A stretch of 64,000 nt of DNA. Source: Bacteroidota bacterium. GTDB lineage: Bacteria; Bacteroidota; Bacteroidia; B-17B0; Aurantibacillaceae. Positions 43,878 to 52,701 of the stretch are shown one piece after another; the first letter of the stretch is position 1, and the number at the start of each line of letters is the position of its first letter. The translations under genes were made by a program, and so were the position numbers. The stretch is from assembly GCA_030692515.1 (NCBI GenBank), contig JAUXZS010000024.1, positions 186,001-250,000 on the forward strand. The letters run 5' to 3'. The notes under the pieces were generated by a model, which made no database searches, was not told where the DNA came from, and saw nothing but the letters and a program-made list of their open reading frames with translations.

Positions 43878-44051
43878 ATGAAAGAGAAAACAATCGTTTC
43901 AACCGCCACCCTTGCAGCTTCTCTCCTAATGTATTTTTATGCAAAGAGTGCTCAGAAGGATGCTATTCCCTATGTAATGATTGGCGGTTTCATGGGAGCA
44001 ATCATTGGTGAGAGTATCTACGAATATTTTAACAAAAACAAAAAACAATAA
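43878..44051 (+). CDS. Small two-TM protein
   Basis: The 57-aa protein reads MKEKTIVSTATLAASLLMYF..., followed by a second helix 'YVMIGGFMGAIIGESIYEYF' and a basic tail. It sits 2 nt from both neighbours, which supports it as a real gene. It may be a second holin/antiholin or a virion membrane peptide. Confidence 0.5.
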   Translation: MKEKTIVSTATLAASLLMYFYAKSAQKDAIPYVMIGGFMGAIIGESIYEYFNKNKKQ

Positions 44052-44053
44052 CT

Positions 44054-44611
44054 ATGGTAGTTACAATTGAGAATAATGGCGCGAGTTTAAAAATCACCGA
44101 AGACGGTGCATCTCGCTTTGTATTGAAGTATCAGATCCGTGAAGTGGAAATCGTAAGAGACACTATCATAAAGATTGATATCGGTCAGGGAGCATTAAAT
44201 AATATCTACTTCGATCAGTTAGATGTTACAGTTCCGGCATCACCATCGGTGGAAGCACTTCGTGACTTGATTATGGGAATGCTTCAAACCAATGTTACAG
44301 GCACGTCAACAGAAGCAAAACAAACAGAAGAGATTGGAGAGATTAAAATTCTTCAAGGTGCTGTGAATGATTTAAAAACAAAAGTGAATTCTTTGGATGA
44401 TAAATTATTCTTTCAGCCATCATTAGTTGATGAGGGAAATGCAAATGTTGTTTATAACGGATTTGCTTTACCCGGTTCAGCAGTTGATGCGGCTGTATGG
44501 GCAATTCAAAAAGTGTCAAAAGCAAACGGTGTTTACTCATACAAGTGGGCAGGAGGAAATAAATCCTTTGATAAAATTTGGAACAACAGATCAGCACTTG
44601 TTTACAGCTAA
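44054..44611 (+). CDS. Spike/receptor-binding-like phage protein
   Basis: The 185-aa protein has a beta-rich N-terminus, a short coiled coil ('EEIGEIKILQGAVNDLKTKVNSLDDKLF', about 110-137) and a C-terminal domain 'NVVYNGFALPGSAVDAAVWAIQKV..., YKWAGGNKSFDKIWNNRSALVYS'. The 'AVWAIQ ... WAGG...F...W.NR..L.YS' pattern recurs in tail-fibre or decoration proteins of Bacteroidota phages as I know them. A trimeric spike is the best guess. Confidence 0.5.
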   Translation: MVVTIENNGASLKITEDGASRFVLKYQIREVEIVRDTIIKIDIGQGALNNIYFDQLDVTVPASPSVEALRDLIMGMLQTNVTGTSTEAKQTEEIGEIKILQGAVNDLKTKVNSLDDKLFFQPSLVDEGNANVVYNGFALPGSAVDAAVWAIQKVSKANGVYSYKWAGGNKSFDKIWNNRSALVYS

Positions 44612-44612
44612 G

Positions 44613-45902
44613 ATGAAAAAGGAAATCAATCTATTAGATTTATTCAGTGGTACAGGAGGCTTCGCAAGAGGCCTCCTTGCCTCTGGATTTATTATTAAAA
44701 ACCATCAGTTCTCGGAGATTGATAAATACTCAATTGCAAATTACCAATACAATTTTAAAAATGCGAAAAACCTCGGTGACATCACAAAAATCAAAGGAAA
44801 ACAAATTCAAAAGCCCGACATCATCACGTTTGGTTCACCCTGCCAAGATATTTCCATTGCTGGAAAATTCAAAGGGCTCAAAGGAAAAAGAAGCGGACTA
44901 TTTTTTGAAGCAATTAGAATTATTAACGAATGCCGACCCGAAGTTTTTGTCTTTGAAAATGTCAAAGGGCTTTTCTCCAGTAACAAAGGCAAAGACTTTG
45001 AAATCGTACTTCAAACGATTGCCGACCTTGGGCTTTATGAGTGCCAATGGCAACTGCTTAATACTTGCTGGTTTTTACCCCAAAATAGAGAGCGGATATA
45101 CCTTGTCGGATATCTTAGAGGAACAGCCCGACAACAAATATTTCCTTTCGGAGAAATCGGTGAAGGGAATAATGCGATCCATCAACAAACATCTCAAAGG
45201 GAAAAAATAAGTCCGACAATCGATACAAAAGTCGGAGAAAGTTCTCATCGCTCCCCTTACGTTTTGCATTGGAAAAATTCCGTTGACAAATGGGTTAAAG
45301 AAAAACTTGAGAAAAGCCCTGCGATAAAAACGCAGAGTGATTATACAAGGCAACCGTTAATTGTAAGTGGTGCAGCTTACAGAACGAGAAGTTACAAAGG
45401 TGAGAAGGGAAAAGTTGAAGTAAGAAAAGATAAGATCGCCAATCAATTAACTACCGTTCAAAAAGACAGCATGGTTATGTTTCATGTACCTGAAGCGACA
45501 AAGAAAGGATACGCAAGTGCTACCGAGGGGGACAGTATTAACTTATCATTTCTTGAAGCAAACAAAAGAAGAGGAAGAGTTGGAAAAGGGATCGCAAATA
45601 CAATCGACACAGGAGTTCAGCAATACACAATGGGCAAAGGTTCTTTAAGAAGGCTAACCCCAACTGAATGTGAAAGGTTACAAGGCTTTCCGGATAACTG
45701 GACCCGTTGGGGAATTTTTGACGGCGAGAAAAAAGAAATCTCCGATTCACAGCGATATAAAATGTTAGGCAATGCGGTAAGCGTTGCGGTTGTTTCAGCA
45801 ATCGGCAACAAAATGATGGGTGAGCAATCACAAAAAACAGAGTCTCCTCTTTGGATTCTTGAAATGGAACTCGAATTAATGGATTTAAAACAAGCTGCTT
45901 AA
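44613..45902 (+). CDS. DNA (cytosine-5-)-methyltransferase
   Basis: The ATG at 44613 is used because motif I starts at residue 8; 429 aa. The C5 motifs are in order: I 'LLDLFSGTGGF', IV 'GSPCQDIS' with catalytic Cys77, VI 'FENVKGL', VIII 'QNRERIYLVGYL', a variable target-recognition region, IX near 'LRRLTPTECERLQGFPDNW' and X 'MLGNAVSV'. No restriction endonuclease is adjacent, so it is an orphan. Such enzymes in phages protect the genome. Its last base is shared with the next methyltransferase start (TAATG). Confidence 0.95.
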   Translation: MKKEINLLDLFSGTGGFARGLLASGFIIKNHQFSEIDKYSIANYQYNFKNAKNLGDITKIKGKQIQKPDIITFGSPCQDISIAGKFKGLKGKRSGLFFEAIRIINECRPEVFVFENVKGLFSSNKGKDFEIVLQTIADLGLYECQWQLLNTCWFLPQNRERIYLVGYLRGTARQQIFPFGEIGEGNNAIHQQTSQREKISPTIDTKVGESSHRSPYVLHWKNSVDKWVKEKLEKSPAIKTQSDYTRQPLIVSGAAYRTRSYKGEKGKVEVRKDKIANQLTTVQKDSMVMFHVPEATKKGYASATEGDSINLSFLEANKRRGRVGKGIANTIDTGVQQYTMGKGSLRRLTPTECERLQGFPDNWTRWGIFDGEKKEISDSQRYKMLGNAVSVAVVSAIGNKMMGEQSQKTESPLWILEMELELMDLKQAA

Positions 45903-46765
45903 TGAAAACACCAATAACATATTACGGAGGGAAACAAACTCTTCTAAAATACTTACTCCCGTTAATTCCTGAACATAGGATGTACTGCGAACCATTCTTT
46001 GGCGGTGGTGCTGTGTTCTTTGCGAAACCAAAATCAGAGGTGGAAGTAATTAATGATATAAACGGAGAGATCGTGAACTTTTTTAAAGTGATTAAAACGA
46101 AATTTCCCGAACTGCAAAAAGAAATTAAAGCAACCTTACACAGCAGGGAACTATACAGGAATGCAATGGTTGTGTATGCACATCCCGATTTATTTACGGA
46201 TGTAAAACGTGCATGGGCGTTGTGGGTTTTAACCAATCAGGGCTTTGCAGGAATGATTGGCTCTTGGGGTTTTGGAAAGGATGATTCAAAAGAAGCGGCC
46301 CTCGCCAATAAACGTGATGCGTTTACAAAAGAATACGAAGACCGTCTTACAAAAGTTCAGGTCGAAAATAATAATGCAATCAAAGTAATAAACAGGTGCG
46401 ATGACAAAGAAACATTTATCTACGCTGATCCTCCGTATATCGGTTCGGATCAAGGACATTATAAAGGCTATTCGGAAAGTGATTACAGAGAATTACTCGA
46501 TGCGTTGGCCAAGGTGAAAGGGAAGTTTTTGTTGAGTTCTTATCCTTCAAAAATTCTCGCGACCTACATCAAAAAATACAAATGGAAGGTTCAAAAGGTG
46601 ACTAAAAATGTAGCGGTTACAAAGCATACCGATAAAGTAAAAACGGAAATGATCGTAATGAATTATGATCCCGCAAAAATGAAAGCGTTTAAACACACAA
46701 TGAATCCAAAGGATAAGAAGGAACTGCAAAGTTTATCGAAACAATTAACCCGATTAAAATTTTAA
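45902..46765 (+). CDS. D12-class (Dam-like) DNA adenine methyltransferase
   Basis: The 287-aa protein has the alpha-class N6A motifs: 'ITYYGGKQTLLKYLLPLIP' (4-22), the SAM motif 'YCEPFFGGGAVFF' (28-40), 'NDINGEIVNFF' and the catalytic 'YADPPYIG' (DPPY, about 176). It is translationally coupled to the C5 enzyme. Two different methyltransferases back to back suggest broad protection from host restriction. Confidence 0.93.
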   Translation: MKTPITYYGGKQTLLKYLLPLIPEHRMYCEPFFGGGAVFFAKPKSEVEVINDINGEIVNFFKVIKTKFPELQKEIKATLHSRELYRNAMVVYAHPDLFTDVKRAWALWVLTNQGFAGMIGSWGFGKDDSKEAALANKRDAFTKEYEDRLTKVQVENNNAIKVINRCDDKETFIYADPPYIGSDQGHYKGYSESDYRELLDALAKVKGKFLLSSYPSKILATYIKKYKWKVQKVTKNVAVTKHTDKVKTEMIVMNYDPAKMKAFKHTMNPKDKKELQSLSKQLTRLKF

Positions 46766-46769
46766 TAAA

Positions 46770-49046
46770 ATGAGAATTACAACCAAGAATTATTTTAAAG
46801 CCATAAGTGAAGTTGGTTTTGAAAATTTACCGGAAGTGCTGAAAAAATCTCACTTGGTAATAATGACAAAAACAGATCAGGGAAAGGACTGGAGTATTTA
46901 CGACAATGATGCCGATGTAAAACGTGTGTTTGAGTTGGCATTTGAAAAGTTGGAAGAATTTATTGATGATAAAGGTGAACTCTCCGGCACCCCTAAACAC
47001 CCTATTACGGAAAAGGAAACAGTAAAACAGGAATCGACATTGGCTGAGAAATTCGTTAAGCGATTTTTATTGCTTAGTGGCGAAACACATCAGAAAAAAG
47101 AAATTGAGGGATTTCTAAATGAAGTGCAAAATGCCATTAAGGATAAAGAAGTAACGAAGAGCGATGCATTGTCGAAAGAAGTGTTGTTGGTTCAGAATAA
47201 ACTTTTGTCGTTGGTAAACTCAATGGGCAAGAGTATTAAAGTGGAGTTGTCACCGACCACAAAGAAACAAATTCAACTTGCTTTGAATAAATTGAAAGCA
47301 AAACCAAAAGTAAAGAAGAACAGTTTGAACGGTGTTGAAGCGGAAGTAAAGCCAAAGCAAAATCTGATGAGCAGTATTGATTTTGCTAATCTTCATTTTA
47401 ATTCGATTGGCTTTACCGGTAAGTGGCTACACCTGATAGGTGATCCGAGTCCGGGCTTTACAGCGATGGTTTTCGGAAGACCTAAAATGGGCAAGTCATA
47501 TTTATGTGTAGACTTCGCAGGGTATTTAGCCCGTAATCATGGAACGGTTCTTTATGTTGCCAACGAAGAGAAATTGGATGCAACCTTGCAAATGAAACTC
47601 AACGACAAGGATGTAAAACATGAAAACCTTTTTGTGAGTGATTATTTGCCTGAAGATTTGAGTAAGTATCAATTCATCATTTTAGATAGCGTCAATAAAC
47701 TTGGACTGAGTCCTAAAGATTTGGAAAACCTTAAAAAGAATAATCCAGGTAAATCATTCATCTTTATTTTCCAAACCACTAAAGATGGGAAATTCAAAGG
47801 AGCGAATTCTTATCAGCATGATGTGGATGTGGTGATTGAGGTTCCGGAAAAAGGAAAGGCAACTCAGTTCGGCAGATTCAATGCCGGAGGCGAGATGAAT
47901 ATTTTTGAGGAGGCTGCTCCTGATACGGATGAACAAACAAGTTTATCAGGTATTGAGAAACCGATGCGAATTAAACCAACATTTAGCGTTGCCTTGGAAG
48001 AATTTGATTTTCTTATTGAAAGAGGCGAGTCAGTACAGGAGGCTATTAGAGCCAATAAATCGGAGGCGGAAAATTGGGTAAAAAAACTTGTGGAAGCTGA
48101 AATAAAAAAGGCTCAAGCAAAAGTAAAAGTTGAGAATGTCTATTTTATGTCCAACGATGATGAAGCGGATGACGAGGCGGAAGGCTTGTCGTATTACGAT
48201 CTGAGAATATCAGGATTAGAGAATGAACTCAAAAAGGTAGCGGGTAAGGACAACGATTTGTATTATGACTGGCATGAGGGTGTCAGCGGAACAAAAAAGA
48301 AAAGTTCTTCAAGGTCTGATAGCAAATCAAAAGTGAAAAATAAAAAGGATTGGACTGAACCTGAATGGTTAGATAAAGCCGATTGGAATAATTTAAAAAT
48401 CATCAAAAAGTATTGCGATCAAGGAAAATATAAGGAAGCAATGAATCATGCGATGGATTGTGATACTGTGATCCGTGAGGAGATTCCCGGTGATATTTGG
48501 AAAAAAATGGGTGGTCAGCTTACAAAAACAGGAGAGGAAAAACTGAAAGCGGCAAAAGGGAAATCTACTGCTAAAGAAGTTGAACCGAAAAAGCAAACGA
48601 TTGTATTTAACACAACAATTCGTGCTTTGAAAGGTGTTATTGAACGGGAATGGGATCTTGAATTAACCGATGCTGACTACATTGAACTTTTAGATATCGC
48701 TCAGGAAAGAAGCGATAATTTTTATGAGGTTGTGACTGAAATGCATCCGAACTTAACTGCGTTTATGACGCAAATGGCCGGGGCGTTAAAAATATGGGAT
48801 AAGACAAAAGGAAAATCCGAAGAGAAATCGAGGGAAAAATTTGATCCTCGTTTCTATGCGAATAGAAAAGATGACGACAACCCATCTTTCATTTTCAGTC
48901 TTACAAGCAGTAAACTTCTTGCTGAAGCAATTCAAGGAGACTTTGATCTCATTTATTTAGTTCGAAGAGAGTTGGCTAATCGAGGTCAGGACAGCAAAGG
49001 CAAGTGGGTGGGTTTTGACGAAGCTAAAAAAATTCATAGAATATAA
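46770..49046 (+). CDS. RadA/RecA-like ATPase with large C-terminal extension
   Basis: The 758-aa protein has an N-terminal region (1-195) that is helical and charged. The RecA-type core spans about 200-380: Walker A 'GRPKMGKS' (236-243), 'LYVANEE', Walker B-like 'FIILDS' and the RadA-like 'KDGKFKGANSYQHDVDVVIEV', then 'FGRFN'. The rest holds lysine-rich linkers, a helical domain near 525-585 and an end domain 'DPRFYANRKDDDNPSFIFSLTSSKLL'. A replication/recombination helicase is likelier than a packaging motor because the core resembles RadA more than the FtsK/HerA type, but it is the only P-loop ATPase in the block. Confidence 0.65.
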   Translation: MRITTKNYFKAISEVGFENLPEVLKKSHLVIMTKTDQGKDWSIYDNDADVKRVFELAFEKLEEFIDDKGELSGTPKHPITEKETVKQESTLAEKFVKRFLLLSGETHQKKEIEGFLNEVQNAIKDKEVTKSDALSKEVLLVQNKLLSLVNSMGKSIKVELSPTTKKQIQLALNKLKAKPKVKKNSLNGVEAEVKPKQNLMSSIDFANLHFNSIGFTGKWLHLIGDPSPGFTAMVFGRPKMGKSYLCVDFAGYLARNHGTVLYVANEEKLDATLQMKLNDKDVKHENLFVSDYLPEDLSKYQFIILDSVNKLGLSPKDLENLKKNNPGKSFIFIFQTTKDGKFKGANSYQHDVDVVIEVPEKGKATQFGRFNAGGEMNIFEEAAPDTDEQTSLSGIEKPMRIKPTFSVALEEFDFLIERGESVQEAIRANKSEAENWVKKLVEAEIKKAQAKVKVENVYFMSNDDEADDEAEGLSYYDLRISGLENELKKVAGKDNDLYYDWHEGVSGTKKKSSSRSDSKSKVKNKKDWTEPEWLDKADWNNLKIIKKYCDQGKYKEAMNHAMDCDTVIREEIPGDIWKKMGGQLTKTGEEKLKAAKGKSTAKEVEPKKQTIVFNTTIRALKGVIEREWDLELTDADYIELLDIAQERSDNFYEVVTEMHPNLTAFMTQMAGALKIWDKTKGKSEEKSREKFDPRFYANRKDDDNPSFIFSLTSSKLLAEAIQGDFDLIYLVRRELANRGQDSKGKWVGFDEAKKIHRI

Positions 49047-49122
49047 TAACGGTTAGCATCTGCCTTATCACATTGATTAAGAGTTCTTTGACATATTGCG
49101 GTAAAATTTGTACTTTTATGGA

Positions 49123-49431
49123 ATGAAATTCTTCGCAGTTTTATTATCAGTAATAGTGATGGCATTGGCAGTTGTGCCATGCTGCTCTGATGATAATTGC
49201 GGAGATGATTTTCTTTCCGAACAAGCTCATGAGAAAGATTCTGATAGTCCTGAAACACCCTGCTCTCCATTTGTGAGTTGCACAAGTTGTTTCGGTGTTT
49301 GTATTGCCCCTTCCGTCGAGGCGGTGGTTGCTCCGGTAACTGTAGTGGAAAAAACATTTCCTTTATATAAGCAGTCGTTTATTTCTTTGTACTCCGCTAA
49401 CATTTGGCAACCTCCTAAGATCGCTTGTTGA
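49123..49431 (+). CDS. DUF6660-like small exported protein
   Basis: The start at ATG 49123 gives a signal peptide 'MKFFAVLLSVIVMALAVVPCCSDD' (102 aa). Then a His/Asp/Cys-rich patch ('TPCSPFVSCTSCFGVC') and the closing 'LYSANIWQPPKIAC'. Proteins of this type precede TonB-dependent receptors and metal exporters in Bacteroidota. The Cys/His content suggests metal contact; function not established. Confidence 0.7.
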   Translation: MKFFAVLLSVIVMALAVVPCCSDDNCGDDFLSEQAHEKDSDSPETPCSPFVSCTSCFGVCIAPSVEAVVAPVTVVEKTFPLYKQSFISLYSANIWQPPKIAC

Positions 49432-49486
49432 TCTTTCTATGCAATTAAACTGCATTCTACTTAATTTACTTAATCAATCAACAAGC

Positions 49487-51655
49487 ATGAGAAATCTAAT
49501 CATCATTGCTTTAATGGTATTTGCGTATGCGCCATTAGAAGCACAGAATAAATTAATAGCATACATAAAGGATGCTTCCAATAAGGAAGTGTTAACCGGA
49601 GCAACAGCGGTAATAGATGGTACAACCAATGGATCAGCTGCCGGCATAAACGGATTAGTAATCATTAATAACGTTCCTGATGGGAAACAAGTAATTAAGT
49701 TTTCGTTTATCGGTTACGCAGAAAGAAGTGATACTATTTCGTTTCCTAATTCTGACACACTTCTTGTATATCTGAATACCGAAGGTGATGAACTTGAAGA
49801 AGTCGTTATTTCTTCCACAAGAAGCTCAAGAACAATTAACGATATACCAACCCGAGTGGAATTCATTTCAGAAGAAGAATTACAAGAAAAAGCAAACATG
49901 AAACCCGGAGATATTAGAATGGTTTTAGCAGAAAGTACAGGGATTCAAACACAGCAAACTTCGGCTACTTCAGCAAATTCATCAATAAGAATTCAGGGAT
50001 TGGATGGAAGATACACTCAAATATTAAAGGATGGTTTTCCATTATTCTCAGGATATTCAGGTGGCTTGGGGTTGCTCCAAACACCTCCACTTGATCTAAA
50101 ACAAATTGAAGTTGTAAAGGGATCGGCTTCTACTTTATATGGCGGTGGTGCTATTTCGGGATTGGTGAATTTGATTTCTAAGACACCGGGGAAAGAAAGG
50201 GAACTGCGATTTCTTGTAAATGGAACATCAACAGGAGGATTGGATGTGAATGGTTTTTATAGTAAGCAATTCAATAAAAAAATAGGAGTTACGCTTTTCG
50301 CTTCCCGAAACAGCAACCTTGCTTACGATCCAGCAAAAATTGACTTGTCTGCAATCCCTAAATTTGAACGTTACACTTTTAACCCTAAGTTGTTTTTCAA
50401 TTTCACAGAGAAAACGAAGTTAATGATTGGAGTGAACGCAGGATTAGAAAACCGTATCGGTGGTGATATGCATTACATTAAAGGAAATGGAGACACCCTT
50501 CATAGCTATTTTGAAAAGAACAACACACAACGAATTAGCACACAATTGGCTTTCGAACATGAGTTCGGAAAATGCAGTCATATTACTTTCAAGAATAGTT
50601 ACAACTCCTTTAATAGGCTCATTCAAATTCCTAATTATACTTTTAACGGAACACAGAATGCCACCTATACCGAGTTGAATTATGCAAACCACGGAGAAAA
50701 AACAGAATGGATCGCAGGATTAAATTTGTGGACAGATCAGTTCAGCGAAAAAAAGTTTGATACTATTCCTTTACGCAATTATAACCAAACCACTTATGGT
50801 GCTTTTATCCAAAACACTACAAAGGCAGCAAAATGGTTACACATCGAAAGTGGAATCAGAGTTGACCAAGTCGTAAATTACGAACCCGTAATTCTTCCTC
50901 GTTTATCTTTGTTATTTAAAATAACTCCTAAAATAACTTCCCGAATTGGCGGAGGATTTGGATATAAAGCACCAACTATTTTTACTGAGGAAAGTGAACG
51001 AATCCAATATCAAAATGTGTTGCCAATTAATTCAAGCAATATTTTAGAGAAAAGTTACGGAGCAAATGGAGATCTAAATTATAGGACAGGTTTATTCGAT
51101 GGCAAAGTTGTTTTCAGTATCAATCAGCTTTTCTTTTATACTTTCTTGGAAAATCCATTAACCCTTCAAAGTGCAAGCAACGGTTTGTATCAGTTTGTTA
51201 ATTTAAGCGGATATATGGACAGCAAAGGTGGGGAGACAAATATTAAAATCAGCTATGAAGATTTTAAGTTGTTTTTGGGATACACTTATACGGATACCAA
51301 AATTCATACGGGTAATATTTTGGTTGATAAAACTCTTACGCCAAGGGATCGGATAAATGCTGTTTTAATGTATGAAGTTGAGGACAAATGGAAAATTGGA
51401 TTGGAAGGATATTATTTCAGCCCTCAAAAATTAGGTGATGGGACTACGGGAAGGGACTACTGGCTTTGCGGTTTCATGGTAGAAAAGCTATGGGAGAAGA
51501 TTTCAATTTATATTAATTTTGAGAACTTTCTTGACGTGAGGCAAACCCGATTTGAAAGTATATATACAGGCTCAGTTACCAATCCAATCTTCAGAGACAT
51601 TTATGCTCCTCTGGACGGTTTTGTAGTCAACGGGGGAATTAAAATAAAATTATAA
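49487..51655 (+). CDS. TonB-dependent outer-membrane receptor
   Basis: The ATG at 49487 is chosen for its signal peptide 'MRNLIIIALMVFAYAPLEAQ'; 722 aa. A CarboxypepD_reg-like domain (20-110), a plug domain (115-225, 'GSASTLYGGGAISGLVNLISKTPG') and a C-terminal beta barrel ending in 'GGIKIKL' follow. The receptor is FecA/siderophore-like in layout. With the DUF6660-like gene before and a cation exporter after, the likely substrate is a metal complex. Confidence 0.92.
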   Translation: MRNLIIIALMVFAYAPLEAQNKLIAYIKDASNKEVLTGATAVIDGTTNGSAAGINGLVIINNVPDGKQVIKFSFIGYAERSDTISFPNSDTLLVYLNTEGDELEEVVISSTRSSRTINDIPTRVEFISEEELQEKANMKPGDIRMVLAESTGIQTQQTSATSANSSIRIQGLDGRYTQILKDGFPLFSGYSGGLGLLQTPPLDLKQIEVVKGSASTLYGGGAISGLVNLISKTPGKERELRFLVNGTSTGGLDVNGFYSKQFNKKIGVTLFASRNSNLAYDPAKIDLSAIPKFERYTFNPKLFFNFTEKTKLMIGVNAGLENRIGGDMHYIKGNGDTLHSYFEKNNTQRISTQLAFEHEFGKCSHITFKNSYNSFNRLIQIPNYTFNGTQNATYTELNYANHGEKTEWIAGLNLWTDQFSEKKFDTIPLRNYNQTTYGAFIQNTTKAAKWLHIESGIRVDQVVNYEPVILPRLSLLFKITPKITSRIGGGFGYKAPTIFTEESERIQYQNVLPINSSNILEKSYGANGDLNYRTGLFDGKVVFSINQLFFYTFLENPLTLQSASNGLYQFVNLSGYMDSKGGETNIKISYEDFKLFLGYTYTDTKIHTGNILVDKTLTPRDRINAVLMYEVEDKWKIGLEGYYFSPQKLGDGTTGRDYWLCGFMVEKLWEKISIYINFENFLDVRQTRFESIYTGSVTNPIFRDIYAPLDGFVVNGGIKIKL

Positions 51656-51682
51656 TATTTACTTAATTTTAAAAACGAAACT

Positions 51683-51907
51683 ATGGAATCATTAAACAAA
51701 TTAATGCAAGAAATAATTGCTATTACAACAACTATCGAAACAAAATACCCTGAACTTTACAAATATCTTTCAGAGACTCCTTTATCAATTACTGGCGTAA
51801 AAGAAAAAGCTATTAATACCAATGATTTAAAGGAGTATTTGGCGACATTAAAATCGCAACTTGAACATCATATCGAAACACATAAGAATAAAATGAAAGA
51901 ATCATAA
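51683..51907 (+). CDS. Small helical protein in the metal module
   Basis: The 74-aa protein contains 'MESLNKLMQEIIAITTTIETKYPELYKYLSETPLSI', a helix-turn-helix-like short protein with His-rich C-terminus ('LEHHIETHKNKM'). It overlaps the start of the CDF gene by 1 nt. The type is commonly found beside such transporters; function unknown. Confidence 0.6.
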   Translation: MESLNKLMQEIIAITTTIETKYPELYKYLSETPLSITGVKEKAINTNDLKEYLATLKSQLEHHIETHKNKMKES

Positions 51908-52701
51908 TGTTTAAAACAATATTTCATATATCAAAAATGGACTGCCCTTCTGAAGAAAATATTATTCGGATGAAGCTTGATAGCATATCAAATATTCGAA
52001 ACCTCCAATTCGATATTCCTAATAGGCAGCTTACGGTTTATCATGAAGGAAAGGTCGAATCAATCGATCAAGCGGTGAGTGAATTAAATTTTAATTCAAC
52101 TCTTGTAAGTACAGAAGAATCTGAATTACAAATCAACACGTCAGATCATAAGAAGGAAAAACAATTACTTTGGACTGTATTACTGATTAATTTTTCTCTT
52201 TTTGGCTTAGAGATGGTTACCGGGCTTATTTCTAACTCAATGGGATTGGTCGCAGATAGTTTAGATATGCTTGCTGATTCCATTGTTTATGGATTAAGCC
52301 TTTATGCGGTAGGGCATATTGCTTCAAAGAAAAAAAGAGTAGCGAAAATAAGCGGGTACTTTCAATTGCTCCTGGCGCTATTTGGATTAGCTGAAGTTCT
52401 GAGAAGATTCTTGGGTTATGAAGATGTACCTGTATTCCAAACGATGATTATTATTTCGATTTTAGCCTTAATTGGAAATGCCGCTTCGCTTTATTTATTA
52501 CAAAAGTCGAAAAGTGAGGAGGCGCATATGAAAGCGAGTATGATTTTTACAAGCAACGATGTGATCGTAAACATTGGGGTAATAATTGCAGGTATAGCCG
52601 TTTATTTTACTAAATCAAAGTATCCGGATTTGGTGGTGGGTAGTATTGTATTTCTATTAGTTGCTAATGGGGCTTTTAGAATTCTGAAGCTGGCAAAATA
52701 A
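51907..52701 (+). CDS. Cation diffusion facilitator with N-terminal HMA-like domain
   Basis: The 264-aa protein has residues 1-72 forming a ferredoxin-like HMA-type domain ('FHISKMDCPSEENIIRMKL'), with the metal-binding motif reduced to one Cys. Six TM helices of a CDF-type exporter follow, with 'LVADSLDMLADSIVYGLSLYA' carrying the membrane Asp residues. It should export Zn/Co/Cd-type cations by proton exchange; there is no long C-terminal cytosolic domain. Confidence 0.85.
   Translation: MFKTIFHISKMDCPSEENIIRMKLDSISNIRNLQFDIPNRQLTVYHEGKVESIDQAVSELNFNSTLVSTEESELQINTSDHKKEKQLLWTVLLINFSLFGLEMVTGLISNSMGLVADSLDMLADSIVYGLSLYAVGHIASKKKRVAKISGYFQLLLALFGLAEVLRRFLGYEDVPVFQTMIIISILALIGNAASLYLLQKSKSEEAHMKASMIFTSNDVIVNIGVIIAGIAVYFTKSKYPDLVVGSIVFLLVANGAFRILKLAK

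Larger units (their letters stand above)
30898..49046 (+). mobile_element. Putative tailless prophage (about 18 kb)
   Basis: All genes run on the plus strand with overlaps or tiny gaps, and GC is higher than in both flanks. Order: XRE/ImmA-like regulator, XRE, small HTH, C-rich region, HTH, many small membrane-anchored proteins, a candidate capsid protein followed by a strong terminator, beta-rich small proteins, a lysis cassette, a spike-like protein, two DNA methyltransferases and a RadA-like ATPase. No terminase, portal, tape measure, sheath or baseplate is present. The ~18 kb size fits membrane-containing tailless phages. The ends are not defined by repeats; the virus interpretation is inference. 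Confidence 0.5.

Noticed and set aside
44647-45210. 187-codon plus-strand frame inside the C5 methyltransferase
   Set aside because: Shadow frame; the methyltransferase motifs lie in the other frame through the whole interval.
30898-49046. Ordinary tailed prophage
   Set aside because: No terminase, portal, major tail, tape measure or baseplate gene can be recognised in a gap-free operon.
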